From: Linnemannia hyalina
Lineage: Eukaryota; Mortierellomycota; Mortierellomycetes; Mortierellales; Mortierellaceae
Direction of reading: 5' to 3'
DNA length: 64,000 nt
Assembly: GCA_019671135.1 (NCBI GenBank)
Contig: JAHRHY010000023.1
Span: forward strand, 310,001 to 374,000
Shown piece by piece: positions 15,678 to 28,302 of the stretch. The notes under the pieces were generated by a model. That model did not search any database. It saw nothing but the letters and a program-made list of their open reading frames with translations, and was not told where the DNA came from. Each line of letters opens with the position of its first letter. Within the stretch, counting starts at the first letter, position 1. The position numbers and the translations under genes were made by a program.

Positions 15678-17758
15678 TTACAGCTTGGCCTGGACAGGCT
15701 TCTGGACAAGGACACGGAGATCTTTGCGGAGAATTTTGCCGGCTGCAGACTTGGGGACAACCTCAATGAAGCGGACACCGCCACGGAGCTTCTTGTGGGC
15801 AGCAACCTTGGAGGCAACATAGTCAGCGACATCCTTCTCCGACAAGTTCTCCTGACCGGGGGCCTTGACAACAAAGGCCAGAGGAACCTCAGTCGCCTGC
15901 TCCTTGTTGTCGATTCCAATGACAGCAGCATCCAGAATAGCGGGATGGGCAATCAACAGTGCCTCCAACTCGGCGGGGGCGACCTGGAATCCCTTGTACT
16001 TGATCAACTCCTTTAGACGGTCGACAATGAAAAAGTTCTCCTCCTTGTCAACAATGGCGATATCTCCGGTGTGCAACCATCCCTCGGGGTCAATGGTATC
16101 CTTGGTCGCCTTGACGTTGTTACGATATCCCTTCATGACGTTGGGTCCACGGACCCAGATCTCACCAGGCTCGCCACGGGCGACATCCTTGCCAGACTCG
16201 GGGTCGACCAAACGGACCTCCTGGTTGGGCATCACGCGGCCGATCGAACCATGGATGGGGATGTGGTAGAGACCGACATGGGAAGCGGGGGACATCTCGG
16301 ACATGCCGTATCCCTGACGGAACTGGACTAGGGGGAACTTCTGCATGAGCGCACGGCTGAGGTCGGCCGAGCAAGGGGCGGCGCCGGACATGACGAAGCG
16401 AACTGAGCTGAGGTCGTACTGGTCGACAATGGGGGCCTTGACCAACATCAAGATCTGAGGAGGAACCAAGTTCAGCGAGATAACTATCCGATAAATAAAT
16501 GCAAGTAATGATCGTTAGTCGCTTGTTTTCCTTGCAATCAGGGTATTGGTGAATAATGGCAGATTCTTGTTCCGTGAATGTAGCTATAAAATAGTTGCTT
16601 GCGTACTCTTGAACTCCTGAATGGCCTTGAGGAAGCCAACGGGGTCGAACTTTTGGATGACGATAGTGCGAACACCCTATTGGAAATGAACAGTAAGAAG
16701 AGGAGAACGGAGATGTTTGTGAGTCGCCGATATTTCTGATCCAGAGTCCGACCGATTGGGATCCGTCGCCATTGTTCCGGGAGGAGGCAGATGTCCAAAC
16801 ATTCCTATTCTCGGCCATGCGCTGTTTTCTTTCTTTCTTTCAGACTTACGTTGTAGACACCATACATGAGGTGAAGCTGGATGCCGTAACTACATTCAAT
16901 TGAAAAGAAGAGGAAGTGACAAAAGTAAGTATGTGATTCTTGCCCCTGAAGACATTCTTTGGTCCTTTTCATTTCCAATTTCTCTTTTCAGCTCGTGCTC
17001 TAATGTCAATCAGTGCATGAACAAAAAATCAAAACTTACATGTGGTACATAGGAAGGACAGCCATGGCAATGTTCTCTCCATGATCAACGTTACCCTCCA
17101 GAGGCGAGACCTGGCAAGTGTTGGAGTTGAAGTTGACATGGGTCAACTCAACGCCCTTGCTCTTTCCAGTAGTTCCCGAGGAATAACAGATCAAAGCCGT
17201 GGTCTCTGCAGCTGCCTGGCCGTTCAAGTTCACAGGCTGAGCCAAAAGATGATCGGGGGTCGATTCAGGAGGGAAGGTCGCGCTGTAGGGCTGGAATCCA
17301 TCAACGGCCTTATCGCCATACAAAAAAATCCTGTTAGCAGGAAGGCCGACCTTCTTAGCCCCAGCAATGGCAACAGGAAGCAACTCAGGGTGGGTGACGA
17401 TGACAGAGGCGCCGGAATCCTCGAGCTGGTAGGCGAGCTCGTCGACGGTGTAGGCCGAGTTGACAGTGGTGGTGACACCTCCGAGCAAGATGGGACCGAA
17501 CATGGTGATGGAGTAATCGACCTGGTTGAAGGAGAAGAGGGCGACGACATCGCCGCGCTTGAAGCCGATGGATTGGAGACCGGTAGCCCAGCGACGGGTG
17601 GTGCGCTTCCAGTCGCCGTAGGTGATGACACGCTTTGTGATGGCGTCGGTGAGGATGGGGTGAGAATCTGGGGTGTTGTTTGGGTTTGAGATGGCGAAGG
17701 AGAAGGAGTTGATCTGGGGGATAACCTGGTCGGCAACGGGGGACTTGTAAACGGTCAT
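15678..17758 (-). CDS. 4-coumarate-CoA-ligase-like acyl-CoA synthetase with peroxisomal signal
   Basis: Four exons: 17758-17040, 16889-16850, 16676-16607 and 16483-15678, giving 544 residues, normal for the ANL adenylating superfamily. It should activate a carboxylic acid to the acyl-AMP and then the acyl-CoA. Visible motifs are the phosphate-binding loop YSSGTTGKSKGVELTH, QGYGMSEMSPASH, the hinge-region YKGFQVAPAELE and the catalytic-lysine motif SAAGKILRKDLR. The last three residues are AKL, a good type-1 peroxisomal targeting signal. A peroxisomal fatty or aryl acid ligase feeding beta-oxidation is therefore likely. Without a phenylpropanoid pathway, 4-coumarate itself is an unlikely substrate; a medium- or long-chain or aromatic acid is more plausible. 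The start at 17758 (MTVYKSP) is preferred to an upstream in-frame ATG at 17797, which would add 13 residues. Confidence 0.93.
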
Positions 17759-19985
17759 TTTGTTAGAAGGTATTAATGGGGTTAGGAGGGGATACAAGGG
17801 TTTTTTTAGATGGGTATCAAAAAGAAGAAGGGAGGGGTGGAGTGGGGAGTTGGGTGGAGAAAAAAGGAAAAGAGTTGTTGAAGAAAGGAAAAAGGTGAGA
17901 GCAGCGTCCGATATTTATCTGAAAAAGAATAGGTTCCCGCAAAAAAATCAAAGGAAGAGGATCTGTCACACGAAGCCTGAAGACGAGGAATGGTACATTG
18001 ACTGGAGGGAAAGGGCAAGAACCAATTTGCCTGTTCTCTCTTCACGCTTACCCTTTTTTTCTTTTCTTTTCTGTCATCGTCATCAATGAATTAACAAAGC
18101 AAGGAACCCCCTCTTTACCCCACCAAAGAGTTCGGCCCGCGGGCTCCGTTGTCCGATGTCCGATGTCCTTTATCCGTTGTCCGTGGCCACTGTGAAGTAA
18201 CATTCAAGGCAAGACACCACACACCCTGCGCCGTGCTGGCGAGACATTGCCCTGGCCGACGAAATAGACTGCTGTCATCGACCAATCACATTTTATATCG
18301 ACCAACTCCGTTCATGTGGAGAACTGGGCTCCCGTCGTCTCACGCAACCCTACATGGACTGTACACTGTACTGTACCTTCTTTTCCTTCTTTCGAAATAC
18401 AGTGCCCTCAGAGATGCGCCTTCCACATTTTCTGTGGGGGAACGGAGGAACGAGCGAGCAAGGAGCGAGAAGGCGATGCTCCAAGCTCACCAGTCGATTT
18501 GACTTTTTGACTTTATTCCTTCTGCTCCAAGACCATTCCACCGGCTCCTTCGTGGCCATGGAAGTCGATCACCTCGGAGAGGGATAATTATCGATTGTTT
18601 CCTGCACTTTGTAAGGTACCTTTTGTTCCTGAATCTTTCTCAAACACATACAAGGACGCAGAAGCAGACAGGGGCGCACAAGATAGAAAAAGGCAACCAA
18701 AAAAATCTCATCTCATGCATAAAAATCACTCCACATGGGACATTCCATCTTTTCTTGTCAGGGTTTGGCAAGACGGAAGAAGAAAGATAAGCATAAATGA
18801 GGACTGGTCAATGGCATACATGACCGGTTGCCTCAATCACATTAGACATCTTTTGTGCTGACACTTGGCCCTCTCTCTCTTTCATGTCGTTTACGAAAGA
18901 TGGTTGGGGTTGGACCTGGCAAGCGCATGGCAATGGGAGGTGGGAACAATCGAGGGCGTAAAAGGAAGGAGATGCATCCTCAAGCCAACCTACCGAGAAA
19001 ACAACAATCCAATCACTCAGCGGACCAAGTAACGACCTACAACAAACAGAGTGGGATAAATGATTGTGAAGACAAGGTTGATGCGAGCACGTTTTTTTGT
19101 TTAAATTGGTTTTGCTAAAGAAGATGAATACGATAGCACACCCAGGCCTAGATCCCCATGGCGACAGCTCCTCCTTTGTCCTCCGCCAATATCTGTCAAG
19201 TGTGTGGCATCGAACAAAAGGCGGTCGAAAACAAGAAAAACGACGCAGGTTTAAGGCAGAAGGGTAGACCTAGCAGCTAGCAGTCATGTGATGTGTCAGG
19301 TGAGGTCACGGTTTTTTATCCGCCTTCGTTTTACTTGGAAGGTTCATTGCGATCATCTTTTTCTTCCTTACAAAAGCACAAAACCACACGGCGTGTCTTT
19401 GATTCGAACACCACAAGCTAACACAGAGAGGTAAGGCATACCAGCACTATCACCGCCAGAGCAGGATCAGCAAACACAATCACATCCTCAACAGACATGG
19501 ATCCAGGGAGGAAGAACACTTCTTGATTCCACTGCTGAACAAAAAAGAGTGACTTTGTTCGTCTGCCAAATGAGACCTTGCTACCCCTTGGATGCCATAA
19601 GAAAAGTAGGCGCGTCAGTGGGAGCTGCATGGGGCACAACAACAATAGACTGATCCTTTTTTTTGCGCCCCCTGCGTCTCTATTTTTCCTTATTTTACTT
19701 TATTAGATATTACTTTTCTTCCGTGCCTCTCTGCAACCACAACCAACAAGAGGACGAACACCGAAAGCTGATAACACACACACTTCTTAAGCAGGACCAG
19801 AGCAACAAACAAACTCAACCCAATCACAATAGCCAGTGAAAGAATTCCTCACTTTCCATCCCGTTTGCTTTCTTTTGGAACAATCTCTCCATCTCGCTCA
19901 TCAGGACACCAACAAAGCAGGAGATCAATCCTACAACACAACAACAAGCACACAACCTCTTCGTTCAAACACATCAGAAAACACA
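17759..19985. other. Gene-free interval between divergent genes
   Basis: About 2.2 kb separating the minus-strand acyl-CoA ligase from the plus-strand Rsc7-like gene. It presumably contains both promoters. A short degenerate tandem repeat lies at about 18145-18187. Open frames are short and have no recognisable similarity. No RNA gene recognised. Confidence 0.55.
18145..18187. repeat. Degenerate tandem repeat of a TCCGATG-like 7-mer
   Basis: Six or so consecutive variants of TCCGTTG / TCCGATG / TCCTTTA run head to tail. Too short and degenerate to assign to a family. Confidence 0.6.
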
Positions 19986-21937
19986 ATGGCCCCATCACTG
20001 CCTGGCAGCTCAGGAGGCCGTCGAGGAGGAGCTCGAGGCTCGATGCGCGCTTCGTCACAGACAGTTGAGAAACAGGACTCGGACTCGGAGGATGTGGGCA
20101 GGAATAGCCCATCGCGTTCCAAGAGACCTTCCCGTCAGGCTGCTCCTAGACCAAGAGGTCGTCCCCCAAAAGTACAGCAGCTACAGCAGGAAGAAGGGGA
20201 GGAAGAAGAAGAAGAAGAGGAGGACGTGGATGGAATGGAGGTCGATGACAAGGAAAACTCTCAAGGACCTATTGGCGACGAGGAGGAAATCGAAGGCGAG
20301 ATGGACGAGGTTGGCGAAACCAAGGTCACAAAGGACGGTGAACTCTTGGGAGGTAACGTACCATCCTCTTGTTTATGCGTGGCATTGTATTTTCTATCGC
20401 GTTCGTAGATACAGAACGTCCTCGATCTAATTGGACGTGTGAATTGAACGATTGGGACAAATAGGACGCCAGTACAGGTGCAGGAGCTTCAAATTGCCAG
20501 AGAGAGGCGACAGGATTTATATGCTTTCAATGGATCCTGCACGCGTTCTTGGATTCAGGGACAGTTACTTGTTCTTCCTCAAGAACCCTCAGCTGGTCCG
20601 AGTCAACACAACGGTCGAGGAAAGACAGTGGATGATCGAGCAGGGCATGCTGATGGCTAATTTCAAGTCCAAGCTGATTGCCGTTGTCACCGCTCGGTCG
20701 ATCTTCAAGTCATTTGGGGCCAAGATCATCAAGGGCGGAAAAAGTCGCGTGGATGACTACTTTGAATCCAGCGCTTCAGAGGATGCGGTGGACGACTCGG
20801 AGGGTGATACCACTTCTCGGACTGGAGACGATAATACACAATCCGGAAGCACAGGAGGAAACTACCAAGCCGAGGACCATTCTTCGCCTGCACCATCAAA
20901 GCGCAAACACACGCTAATGCACGAGGACTCTGCACGCCAAATCACCGATCTCAACTGGCAGTACGAGAGCGCCATGGCCGTCCGTGCGCTGAATTCTCGA
21001 CTGAAGGAGCTCCGCAAGGAAAATCCTAAATTCCTGGATCCCCACACCAACATTGAGCAGATCCCGGCCATCACACAACCCACCCGTTGCGATGTACATG
21101 TTGTACGCGAGACTGCTCTTTCCTCAAAACCTCAAGTGGGCGAGGCAGAAAACGAGGAGGGGACTATTCTCTCTATCCCCCGATCAATTGGACCCCATGT
21201 GGCTACTGATGTCAAGGTCGAGATCAAGCCTGGAGCACCTTTGCCTCCTCTGATTCATGACCCTAACGTATGGGCGGCCATTCCTGAAGATATCCGTCGC
21301 GTTTTGGAGGAAGCCGAAATCGCACAGGCCAGGGATTACGATGAGAATGACGAGGTGATGACAAGGTTTCCCATCTCGCTCTTGACCGGGCAGTACCAAG
21401 CGGCATACCCATTGTAAGTACCTTACCGATGTTTATTTTTGTCTTTTACGTCGCCATTGCTACCATGCAGGCTTCGTTGTAATCTGCGCCCAATGCTTCA
21501 ACACTCTAATGTAACTTTATCGTCATAAAAATAGGCACCAAACTCGGTTCCAGCGACCTTACAACATTGTACTCCCTCAGGGAATGACTGCCCACGCCCA
21601 TTATATCCGCCATCTGTGGTCTACTCAGCCCCACCCAGAACCCGTCTTGATGGAGCAGACCACACGGCCAGGAACTCTTCGTCCCTCCCAGAAAAAGTCT
21701 ATCGATCAGCAGCCACCTCATGCACCTCATGCACCTCATGCACCTCATCCGACTATGCCTCACCACTCACAACAGCAACCACCACCTATGCAGCAACACC
21801 AACAGCAACACCAGCAACAACAGTCACAGGGCGCTCCATATCAGTACCAGCCCTACCCCTCACATCCACAGCAGCATCAGCATCAGCATGCTGTTGCACC
21901 CATGCCCATTCAGCCCAGCAACAGTCGCCGGCGTTGA
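19986..21937 (+). CDS. RSC7: Rsc7/Swp82 (Npl6-like) chromatin remodelling complex subunit
   Basis: Exons 19986-20352, 20465-21413 and 21535-21937 give 572 residues. The N-terminal 110 residues are disordered, with an AT-hook-like PRPRGRPPK and a long Glu run. The conserved domain starts at the first junction (GELLGGRQYRCRSFKLPERGD). It continues with YMLSMDPARVLGFRDSYLFFLKN and VTARSIFKSFGAKIIKGGKSRVDDYF, the hallmark of yeast Npl6/Rsc7 and Swp82, which sit in the RSC and SWI/SNF remodellers. A later conserved part (PYNIVLPQGMTAHAHYIRHLW) is in exon 3. The C-terminus has HAP repeats and Gln/His-rich tracts. The protein should act in the nucleus as a structural subunit; it has no ATPase motifs. 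Whether it serves RSC, SWI/SNF or both cannot be decided. Confidence 0.92.
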
Positions 21938-22257
21938 TCGTCCACCTTTAGTAACCATTTGTTTCCAAGCCCACTCCCATCTCTAATCCCTCTTTTGATA
22001 ATAGGCCCCAGTTAGTTTCTTTATTTCACAATTAGAACCATTCTTTCCTCACTCTCTTGTCACTTTCTCACTCAAACTCCATTCCTCCCTTGTAATTTTA
22101 GTTTTCTTCTCCCCTCCCAGCCTTCAAATACATTTTTTTTCTTTCCCGTTCTTGTTCTGATTCCTCCCGTTTCTTGCCAAACAAAAAAAATCATGTCAGC
22201 AGCCTACTTTTCATACCATCCCAGCCAAAGTACCAGTCGAGAAAACGTGGTAAAAAC

Positions 22258-22299
<42 letters not shown>

Positions 22300-24356
22300 A
22301 AAAAAACCTCCAATGTACTCTTGCAGCAAACCATGTGGTGCTAGATACTTTATTTATTTAGTTTTTGCGCGGTTCTCTTTTTTTTTTTTTCTCCGTCAAG
22401 AGGGATAGATGGCAAGCTGAGTCAAGGCGGTCTGTAGTCTCTTCTAACGTACAACGGTCGGACTATATTTATTTTTTCTTTCTTGGAAAGAAAGGGGAAC
22501 CCGGGCCATCTGTTGTGATATGAACAGTTAATGAAAGGAACGACCAAGCGGATGAAGATAGGGGTTATTGGAGTGCTTGAAACGCACGAGTGACGAATTG
22601 TATGTGGAAATACGACAAGATGTAACAACAAAAGGAGCCATGGGATGGAGTGGAGGCAAGCGAAATAGGATAACCACTTTGATCATCCTATTATGCCGAG
22701 TCGAGTTACATTGTCTTTGCCCCTGGGCAAGCCACCCCCTCTCGAGTTCCAAGGGAATGTGGGACATTAGTGAAATAGGAGGAAACTAGGGCACAGACAA
22801 ACCAAAGTAAAATGTCCCAAGCAATTGGGCAATTGGGTGATGGTTGGGTTTTGCTGCTTTGCCCTCTTTTTTTGGGTGTTTGATATTGTCTTGTCTACAT
22901 GTTAGTGGTTGAGTGGGTATGGTGCATGACTATGCATGGTGTACCCGACTCGTTTTTTTTGTTTTTGTTTGGTAGGTATGGGTCAATTGCTTGGGGGACG
23001 GGAGAGAGGGAGAGGAGGGTGGGAGGCGAATTTTAGGAGAGAAGGGAGGGGACACATACCATGCCGTATATGGTTCAACGGGACGGACGATGGATGCATG
23101 CACATTCAAAGGAGAGACAAGAAGATAGGGAGGGGTACATCAGAAACTGGTGACGGACAGTGCAAGAGGGTGGGAAGGGGTGGGAGGGAAACAATAAGAT
23201 TGGGGCGACGCAAAGTTACCATGGCTCAGATGGTTCGGATGGCTCAAATGGTTGTGGGTAGTTGCTTTGTTTTTACTGGCAACCACCAAGGTGGTTGTGT
23301 TCGTTTCCTTTTTTTGATTGGATTCAGTGTTCCCAGCCCAGGACAGACAGGGCGTTTTGCTGGAAGGTGGGACAAGAGAATTTATTTTCGTGCGACGATG
23401 ATAACTTCCTTTGTGTCCAGAAATAACAGCGAACAAAGGTGGAGCAATAGAGCATGTCATCGTGCCACAGGACGCCAGGGTTGCCATCATCACCGCCGCT
23501 CCAGTGAGAGTTATATGAAAAGTGGATGGATGAAGGGTTGTTGTGAGCATGGACCAAGAAAAGGACAGAAAAGAGAGAGCAAGAGTTGGTTGACGACGAC
23601 AGCCCTGGGGACGAGAGAGCAGTTCGCCACACACCAATCGAATATTAAAAGATTATATTTATTTTCGTCGCAGTGACAGACGATATGAATGCTCTCGTTG
23701 TCGAAACATGGATGGGGGATTGTATCGATTGCTCCTTTTACTACTGAGGGTTCATTCGATTGATACCCTGCCTCTTTTGCTTACTTTGCATGAAAGTGAT
23801 GAAGAAGAATGGAAAAAGAGACGACGGACGCCAATGTAATTTAGTGCTATTGTCATTTAATGTTAGCATGGATGGAAGGGAAGGAGTCATGGATTGAATG
23901 AAATGGATGGTGTACAGTTGAGAGGTTCAATGTCCCGTCTGAGCTCGCCACTGAATGAATGCTCACCTCTTTCTTTGCCACTTCCTTGTTCGCTTTTACT
24001 TTGCCCTTGGAAGCAGTGACGATGAACAGCAAGAAGCGGATAGATAAAAGGGCGCGCACATGGTTCACTCGACATTCCTCTCTTTCCTTTCCTTTTAACT
24101 TTTACTTTTCTCCCGTCTCCTTATCCCTTTTGTTATTCACATTTCGCCCCACTGTCCCCTCTCCTTACACTTTCCCATACTTCATCACTGCCCCTCGTAC
24201 TCTCACTCGGACATAACGATTCCGTTCACCACCTACTTTTCACTACTTCCTCTCTTCCTGCCATTCTCAACTTTCACCTTCTAGACGAACAGCTCTTCTT
24301 CTCCTTCTTAATTCATCCACCCTCTTTCTTATCCTCATCCCTATCCATATCATACA
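21938..24356. other. Gene-free interval
   Basis: About 2.4 kb between two plus-strand genes. It holds the Rsc7 3' flank, an (AAC)13 microsatellite at 22259-22297 and a pyrimidine-rich leader from about 24070 before the next ATG. Open frames here are not supported by composition or similarity. Confidence 0.55.
22259..22306. repeat. (AAC)13 microsatellite followed by a short poly(A)
   Basis: Thirteen perfect AAC units at 22259-22297, running into nine A. It lies 0.3 kb past the Rsc7-like stop codon, possibly in its 3' UTR. Confidence 0.95.
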
Positions 24357-25964
24357 ATGACAACTCTCGCAGATTCCCAGATTGCCTCGCCCTCACACAC
24401 CTTCATGGACTCGAAGCCCCCATTGGTCCCCCGCCAGTCTACAAACGATGTCCTCTCCTTTACCAATATCATTGCCGACCGCCTCGCACCCGGTCAAAAC
24501 GTCTGGGATTACTTTTCTCCAGCACCACCAGCACCCGTCGCAGTAGCAAAAGTAGCACAGTCTGCTGCTGTTGTAGATAGCCAAAGCTCAACAACGAGTG
24601 GACCGGCGTCACCAGCCCTGCCGCTTTCGCCCACTTCGCCCACCACGTCGTCTTTCAGCTTTTTCGGAAACAAGCGTCAAAGCGTCATTATCGATACCTC
24701 CAAGCGCCCACCCTTGCCGCCATCGCCTCCTCAATGTGCTTCTCCTACGTCGGCTTCCTTTGCTGACCCTACTGCCGCTGCAGCTGTGGATGCTTTGTGC
24801 AGTGGTGTTACACCAACCCCCAAGCTCCAGAAGCGCAAATCCTTTGCCCAATCCCTCCGCAACATGCTCAGCCTATCCCAACTGCTCACTTCAAAGACCG
24901 CTCCCAGCCAACAACAACAACCAACCGGCCCACCACATTACAACATTCTGGTACTGGGATCTGACAGTGCACCATTGGCGAGCACGCTGTACAAGATGTC
25001 GAGTCTGCTGCCGAGCACAAACAAGATTTCGCATTACCAGGAGATTTCAGGGTTCTTTGTTGCATACTTTCGGTCGAATGGATCGTTTACTTGTTCGCCA
25101 AAGTCGTCTACAGAGTTGAGTGATCGGGAGAGGAGGAGGAGGTCGACTTTGAGCTTTGGAGGACTGGATAATAGGAGGGAGGTTGATGTCAAGCGGCGGT
25201 CGGTCATCTATGGGTTGGAAGAGATTGATACCGACGATAGGTTCATTCCAGGAGCAGCACGAGCAGTGAGGTCAAGTGAGGAGAGTGAGGCGACACTGTT
25301 GAACGCTCGGATACGCCATCCTATGGACCGGTCGGACTCTTCTTCTTCCTCCTCCTCCTCCTCGTCTTCAGTGGATACATACGACGCCAACAACGAGGAC
25401 GAATCCACCCTCTGCCAGGAACCGCTGGAAGAAGAGCCATCACCATCAACAGCAGCAAAGGCATCCGCAAAAGCAAGTCTCTCATTCCACGCCTTTTCCC
25501 TCGACACCACCTGGCCCGTTCCCCGAAAGCTCGCCCAAACCTTCTGGTTCCCCCATGCGCACGGGATCATCTATATTGTTGACGCAACCCGCAAGAACGA
25601 CCCTCGAGGAATGGACCACCTCCTCAACGCACGTCAGTTCCTGTCATCCCTGATTGCAGACCCACATTTCAAACGGAAGGATATCCCTGTGGTGGTGTTT
25701 GCGAATAAGGCTGGATTGGATGACGAGACTTGCTTCCGGGTGGATGAGATTGCAGACATCTTGGGCTGTGAGGAGTGGGATCATGAAGGGAGGGTGTCGA
25801 TTGAGTCGCTTGGTAACGGAGCGATGCCACCACAAACGCCTGTGGGGTCGTCGGCGGCTCGACCTTGGTGTGTGAAGAGCACACGGTCGGATGGTGAAGG
25901 TGAAGGGCTGAGGGAGTCTGTCGAATGGCTCAAGAGCCGTATGGGCGAGATCTGGAAAGCCTAG
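24357..25964 (+). CDS. Arf-like protein with degenerate GTP-binding motifs and a long N-terminal extension
   Basis: A single uninterrupted frame of 535 residues. Residues 1-190 are Ser/Pro-rich and include the basic motif KRKSFAQSLRNML at 159. From 195 the sequence follows an Arf/Arl fold: ILVLGSDSAPLASTLY (197 onward) replaces the usual P-loop and has no GKT. FWFPHAHGIIYIVDATRKND matches the beta4 region. IPVVVFANKAGLD (443-455) has NKAG where NKxD is expected. WCVKSTRSDGEGLRESVEWL aligns with the C-terminal Arf helix, with TRSDGEG in place of the usual SAL/CAT loop. About 150 residues of Ser/Asp/Glu-rich insert lie between the P-loop and beta4 regions, where the switches should be. I infer a pseudo-GTPase, perhaps a scaffold or membrane adaptor. 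There is no obvious N-terminal Gly for myristoylation. Arf homology is my reading of spaced motifs. Confidence 0.8.
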   Translation: MTTLADSQIASPSHTFMDSKPPLVPRQSTNDVLSFTNIIADRLAPGQNVWDYFSPAPPAPVAVAKVAQSAAVVDSQSSTTSGPASPALPLSPTSPTTSSFSFFGNKRQSVIIDTSKRPPLPPSPPQCASPTSASFADPTAAAAVDALCSGVTPTPKLQKRKSFAQSLRNMLSLSQLLTSKTAPSQQQQPTGPPHYNILVLGSDSAPLASTLYKMSSLLPSTNKISHYQEISGFFVAYFRSNGSFTCSPKSSTELSDRERRRRSTLSFGGLDNRREVDVKRRSVIYGLEEIDTDDRFIPGAARAVRSSEESEATLLNARIRHPMDRSDSSSSSSSSSSSVDTYDANNEDESTLCQEPLEEEPSPSTAAKASAKASLSFHAFSLDTTWPVPRKLAQTFWFPHAHGIIYIVDATRKNDPRGMDHLLNARQFLSSLIADPHFKRKDIPVVVFANKAGLDDETCFRVDEIADILGCEEWDHEGRVSIESLGNGAMPPQTPVGSSAARPWCVKSTRSDGEGEGLRESVEWLKSRMGEIWKA

Positions 25965-28302
25965 AGGACCTAGAGACCCATGGAACGATGGTCAAGAACA
26001 AAAGAAGTGTGTCGCCATGTGGCGTTATCTTTCTTCCTTACCCACGTTTTTCCTTTTTTTTTCTTTTCTTTTCTTTTTTCTGTTGGTTTGTTCACACTCA
26101 GTTGAACCCAATTGTCATTTTTTTTTCTTTTCGTTTTGTTTTCTTTTCATTCTGCATCCATTTGGATTATGCAACTCATACCCTTTCCGTACAATAGTCC
26201 ACCTATTCACCCCCATTACCAATACCAGTTGCCATTTTTCATAATACAACAATAATTTACCCATGGACCTAGGACCTGACCTTGTTGTTTTTTTGTTGAG
26301 AGAGTGTGTCATGTTGAATAGAAAAGGAATTGACTGCTGCAATGCGCCTTGATTCAAGTTGGTTGCCAGCCTTGGTATGACTCTGCTTTTTGTTAGCTTA
26401 ATTGTATTTGCTGCACAAGTAAATAGGGCAACAGATATTTTTTTCTCAACCATTGCCGTTAAGGAGCGTCAGACAGGATGGAGGGGTGTAGATCGCGCAG
26501 ACTGACTGTTGGTATTTGAGTAAGAGCAGATAAATAAACAAAGGCGCGCGCCGCAGAGGGTTTTGAGGGTTTCCAATCAAAGAATGAGTGGATGGCCTCA
26601 AGAAGTATCCAAAAGAGATGGAATAGGTGTAACTTTTTCTCCTTCTCTCAACGTTTTTTATTTTCAAGAGGATTGTTGGGTGTTTTCTTTTCTTCCATGC
26701 AGAGAGACAGAAAGGCACACATGGCATGCACGTTGCGGCAATGTCATTATTGTTATGATTTTTTTTTCTTCAGGTTATGATTACTCTGTTGGACTTACCC
26801 GATGGGTGCGACACAGAAACACACAAACACAAAAACACAAACAAAACCCACAAGGGGTCGGGACTTTGAGGGAGATTGAAAAATGAAAAAGAAGGAAAGA
26901 AAGTGGACGGTTCCATCCCGTCGGCAGATAAAGGGGTGAGGGAACAGACAGACAGACAGACCAACCCCGTGCAACCCAACTCATCCCTCTCGTCTGATCA
27001 CTGTAACTTTAGGTTATCAGATCCTCATATTTTGTGGTGATTTGACTCGTTACGCCCAATGTCACCGGTAGAAACATTTGATTTTGTTTTCAGGAAAGGA
27101 TCAGATAAGTGGTTGGCACTGTAAACATCATTAGAATGAACATGCATGTCCATGCGGGTCGTTTACCACCCTCCCTGTCCTCTATTCTTCCTTCCCTCTC
27201 TTTCATTAGCCTACTGGTTTCTCCTCGCCTCCTCTCTTTTTTTCTGTGTTTGCTCACTTGTCACTTTGAGTCCCTACTTCTATCCCCTTTACCACCCTCT
27301 CACCCTTCACCCTTGACTTTACCCTTCACCCTCGACTTCACCCCCCGCTCGCTCCAAAGACTGTGCGAATACTCAACCAAGAAGTATTAGCGTGTTTGTG
27401 TCTGTGTCTGTGTCTGCGCGTGTGGGAAAGGGTGAAGAAGAGCGAAGGATCGATCCTATTATGGAAAAGAACACACTTTTGGACCACCTTTCCTCTCCAT
27501 CCTTCCTTCTTTTTTTTATTCTTTTGTTCTTTTCTTCTCGTGGCCCCCATCGTTACAAGAGAACTGCACATGCACAAGTGCCATCCCTCCCTCCCAATCG
27601 GGTAGTGTTATGGGCTAATTGAATGAACGAAAGGAGTGGCAGATGCGAAGGAGAGGAGAAAGAAAGAGAGAGGGGTGAGCGTGGACGAGTTTCGAGTATC
27701 GAGACTTGCAAGTTGAGTCTGATTTGAGTTGTTGTTGCATATGTTTTCGTTATCAGATCCTAATTTTTCTTAGTAACCCTTGCCTCTGTGTGTGTGCGGC
27801 GGAGGGTGGGTGTCTTACCTGTTATTCTCTTCTCTGCCTTAATAAACAAATAAATAGCGGGCCATGACTCTCCTCTTTCCCTCTCACTTTTTCATTCTCC
27901 TATCAGCCTTTTTTTTTTTACTTCCTTCTTCTCTTTCTTCTTTTTCTCCACTCCTCTCTCCCCCCAAAATCAAAACACATCACCCCTCCCCTGGTCATAT
28001 TCGACGCCGCCCACTCTCTCCTCTCTCTTCTCTTCGTTGCTGCCCCTTCCTCTTTCCTGTTGATACCACCTTTCCCTTCCTCCTCACTCTTCCACCTTTT
28101 CAATCCACCAATCAATACAACCTCCAGCGCAGTCTGAACGACACCCTTTTTATATATATACCCGTCATTACCACCCGATACACCCACAATTTGCCCCGAT
28201 TAACCAGTTCACCCACGGGGGAGAAAATACATACTCTTGTACAGATACAGCGAAATAACATCAAATTCGCCCACTCACCTCACTCTCCAACACACAACAA
28301 AA
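25965..28302. other. Gene-free interval
   Basis: About 2.3 kb between two plus-strand genes. Short frames only. The last 1.1 kb is strongly pyrimidine-biased with many TCC/CTT tracts. A TATATATATA stretch at about 28152-28161, roughly 150 bp before the next start codon, could be a TATA element of the reductase gene. Confidence 0.5.

Noticed and set aside
17042..17689. 215-codon frame antisense to the acyl-CoA ligase
   Set aside because: Opposite strand carries conserved ANL motifs; composition follows its codon positions.
19370..19420. tRNA T-arm-like GTTCGAATC on the minus strand
   Set aside because: No 5-bp stem flanks it and no D-arm or anticodon arm could be built upstream.
22936..23676. 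246-codon open frame on the plus strand
   Set aside because: No recognisable motif and irregular composition. An overlapping frame of 165 codons on the minus strand is equally open, which suggests chance.
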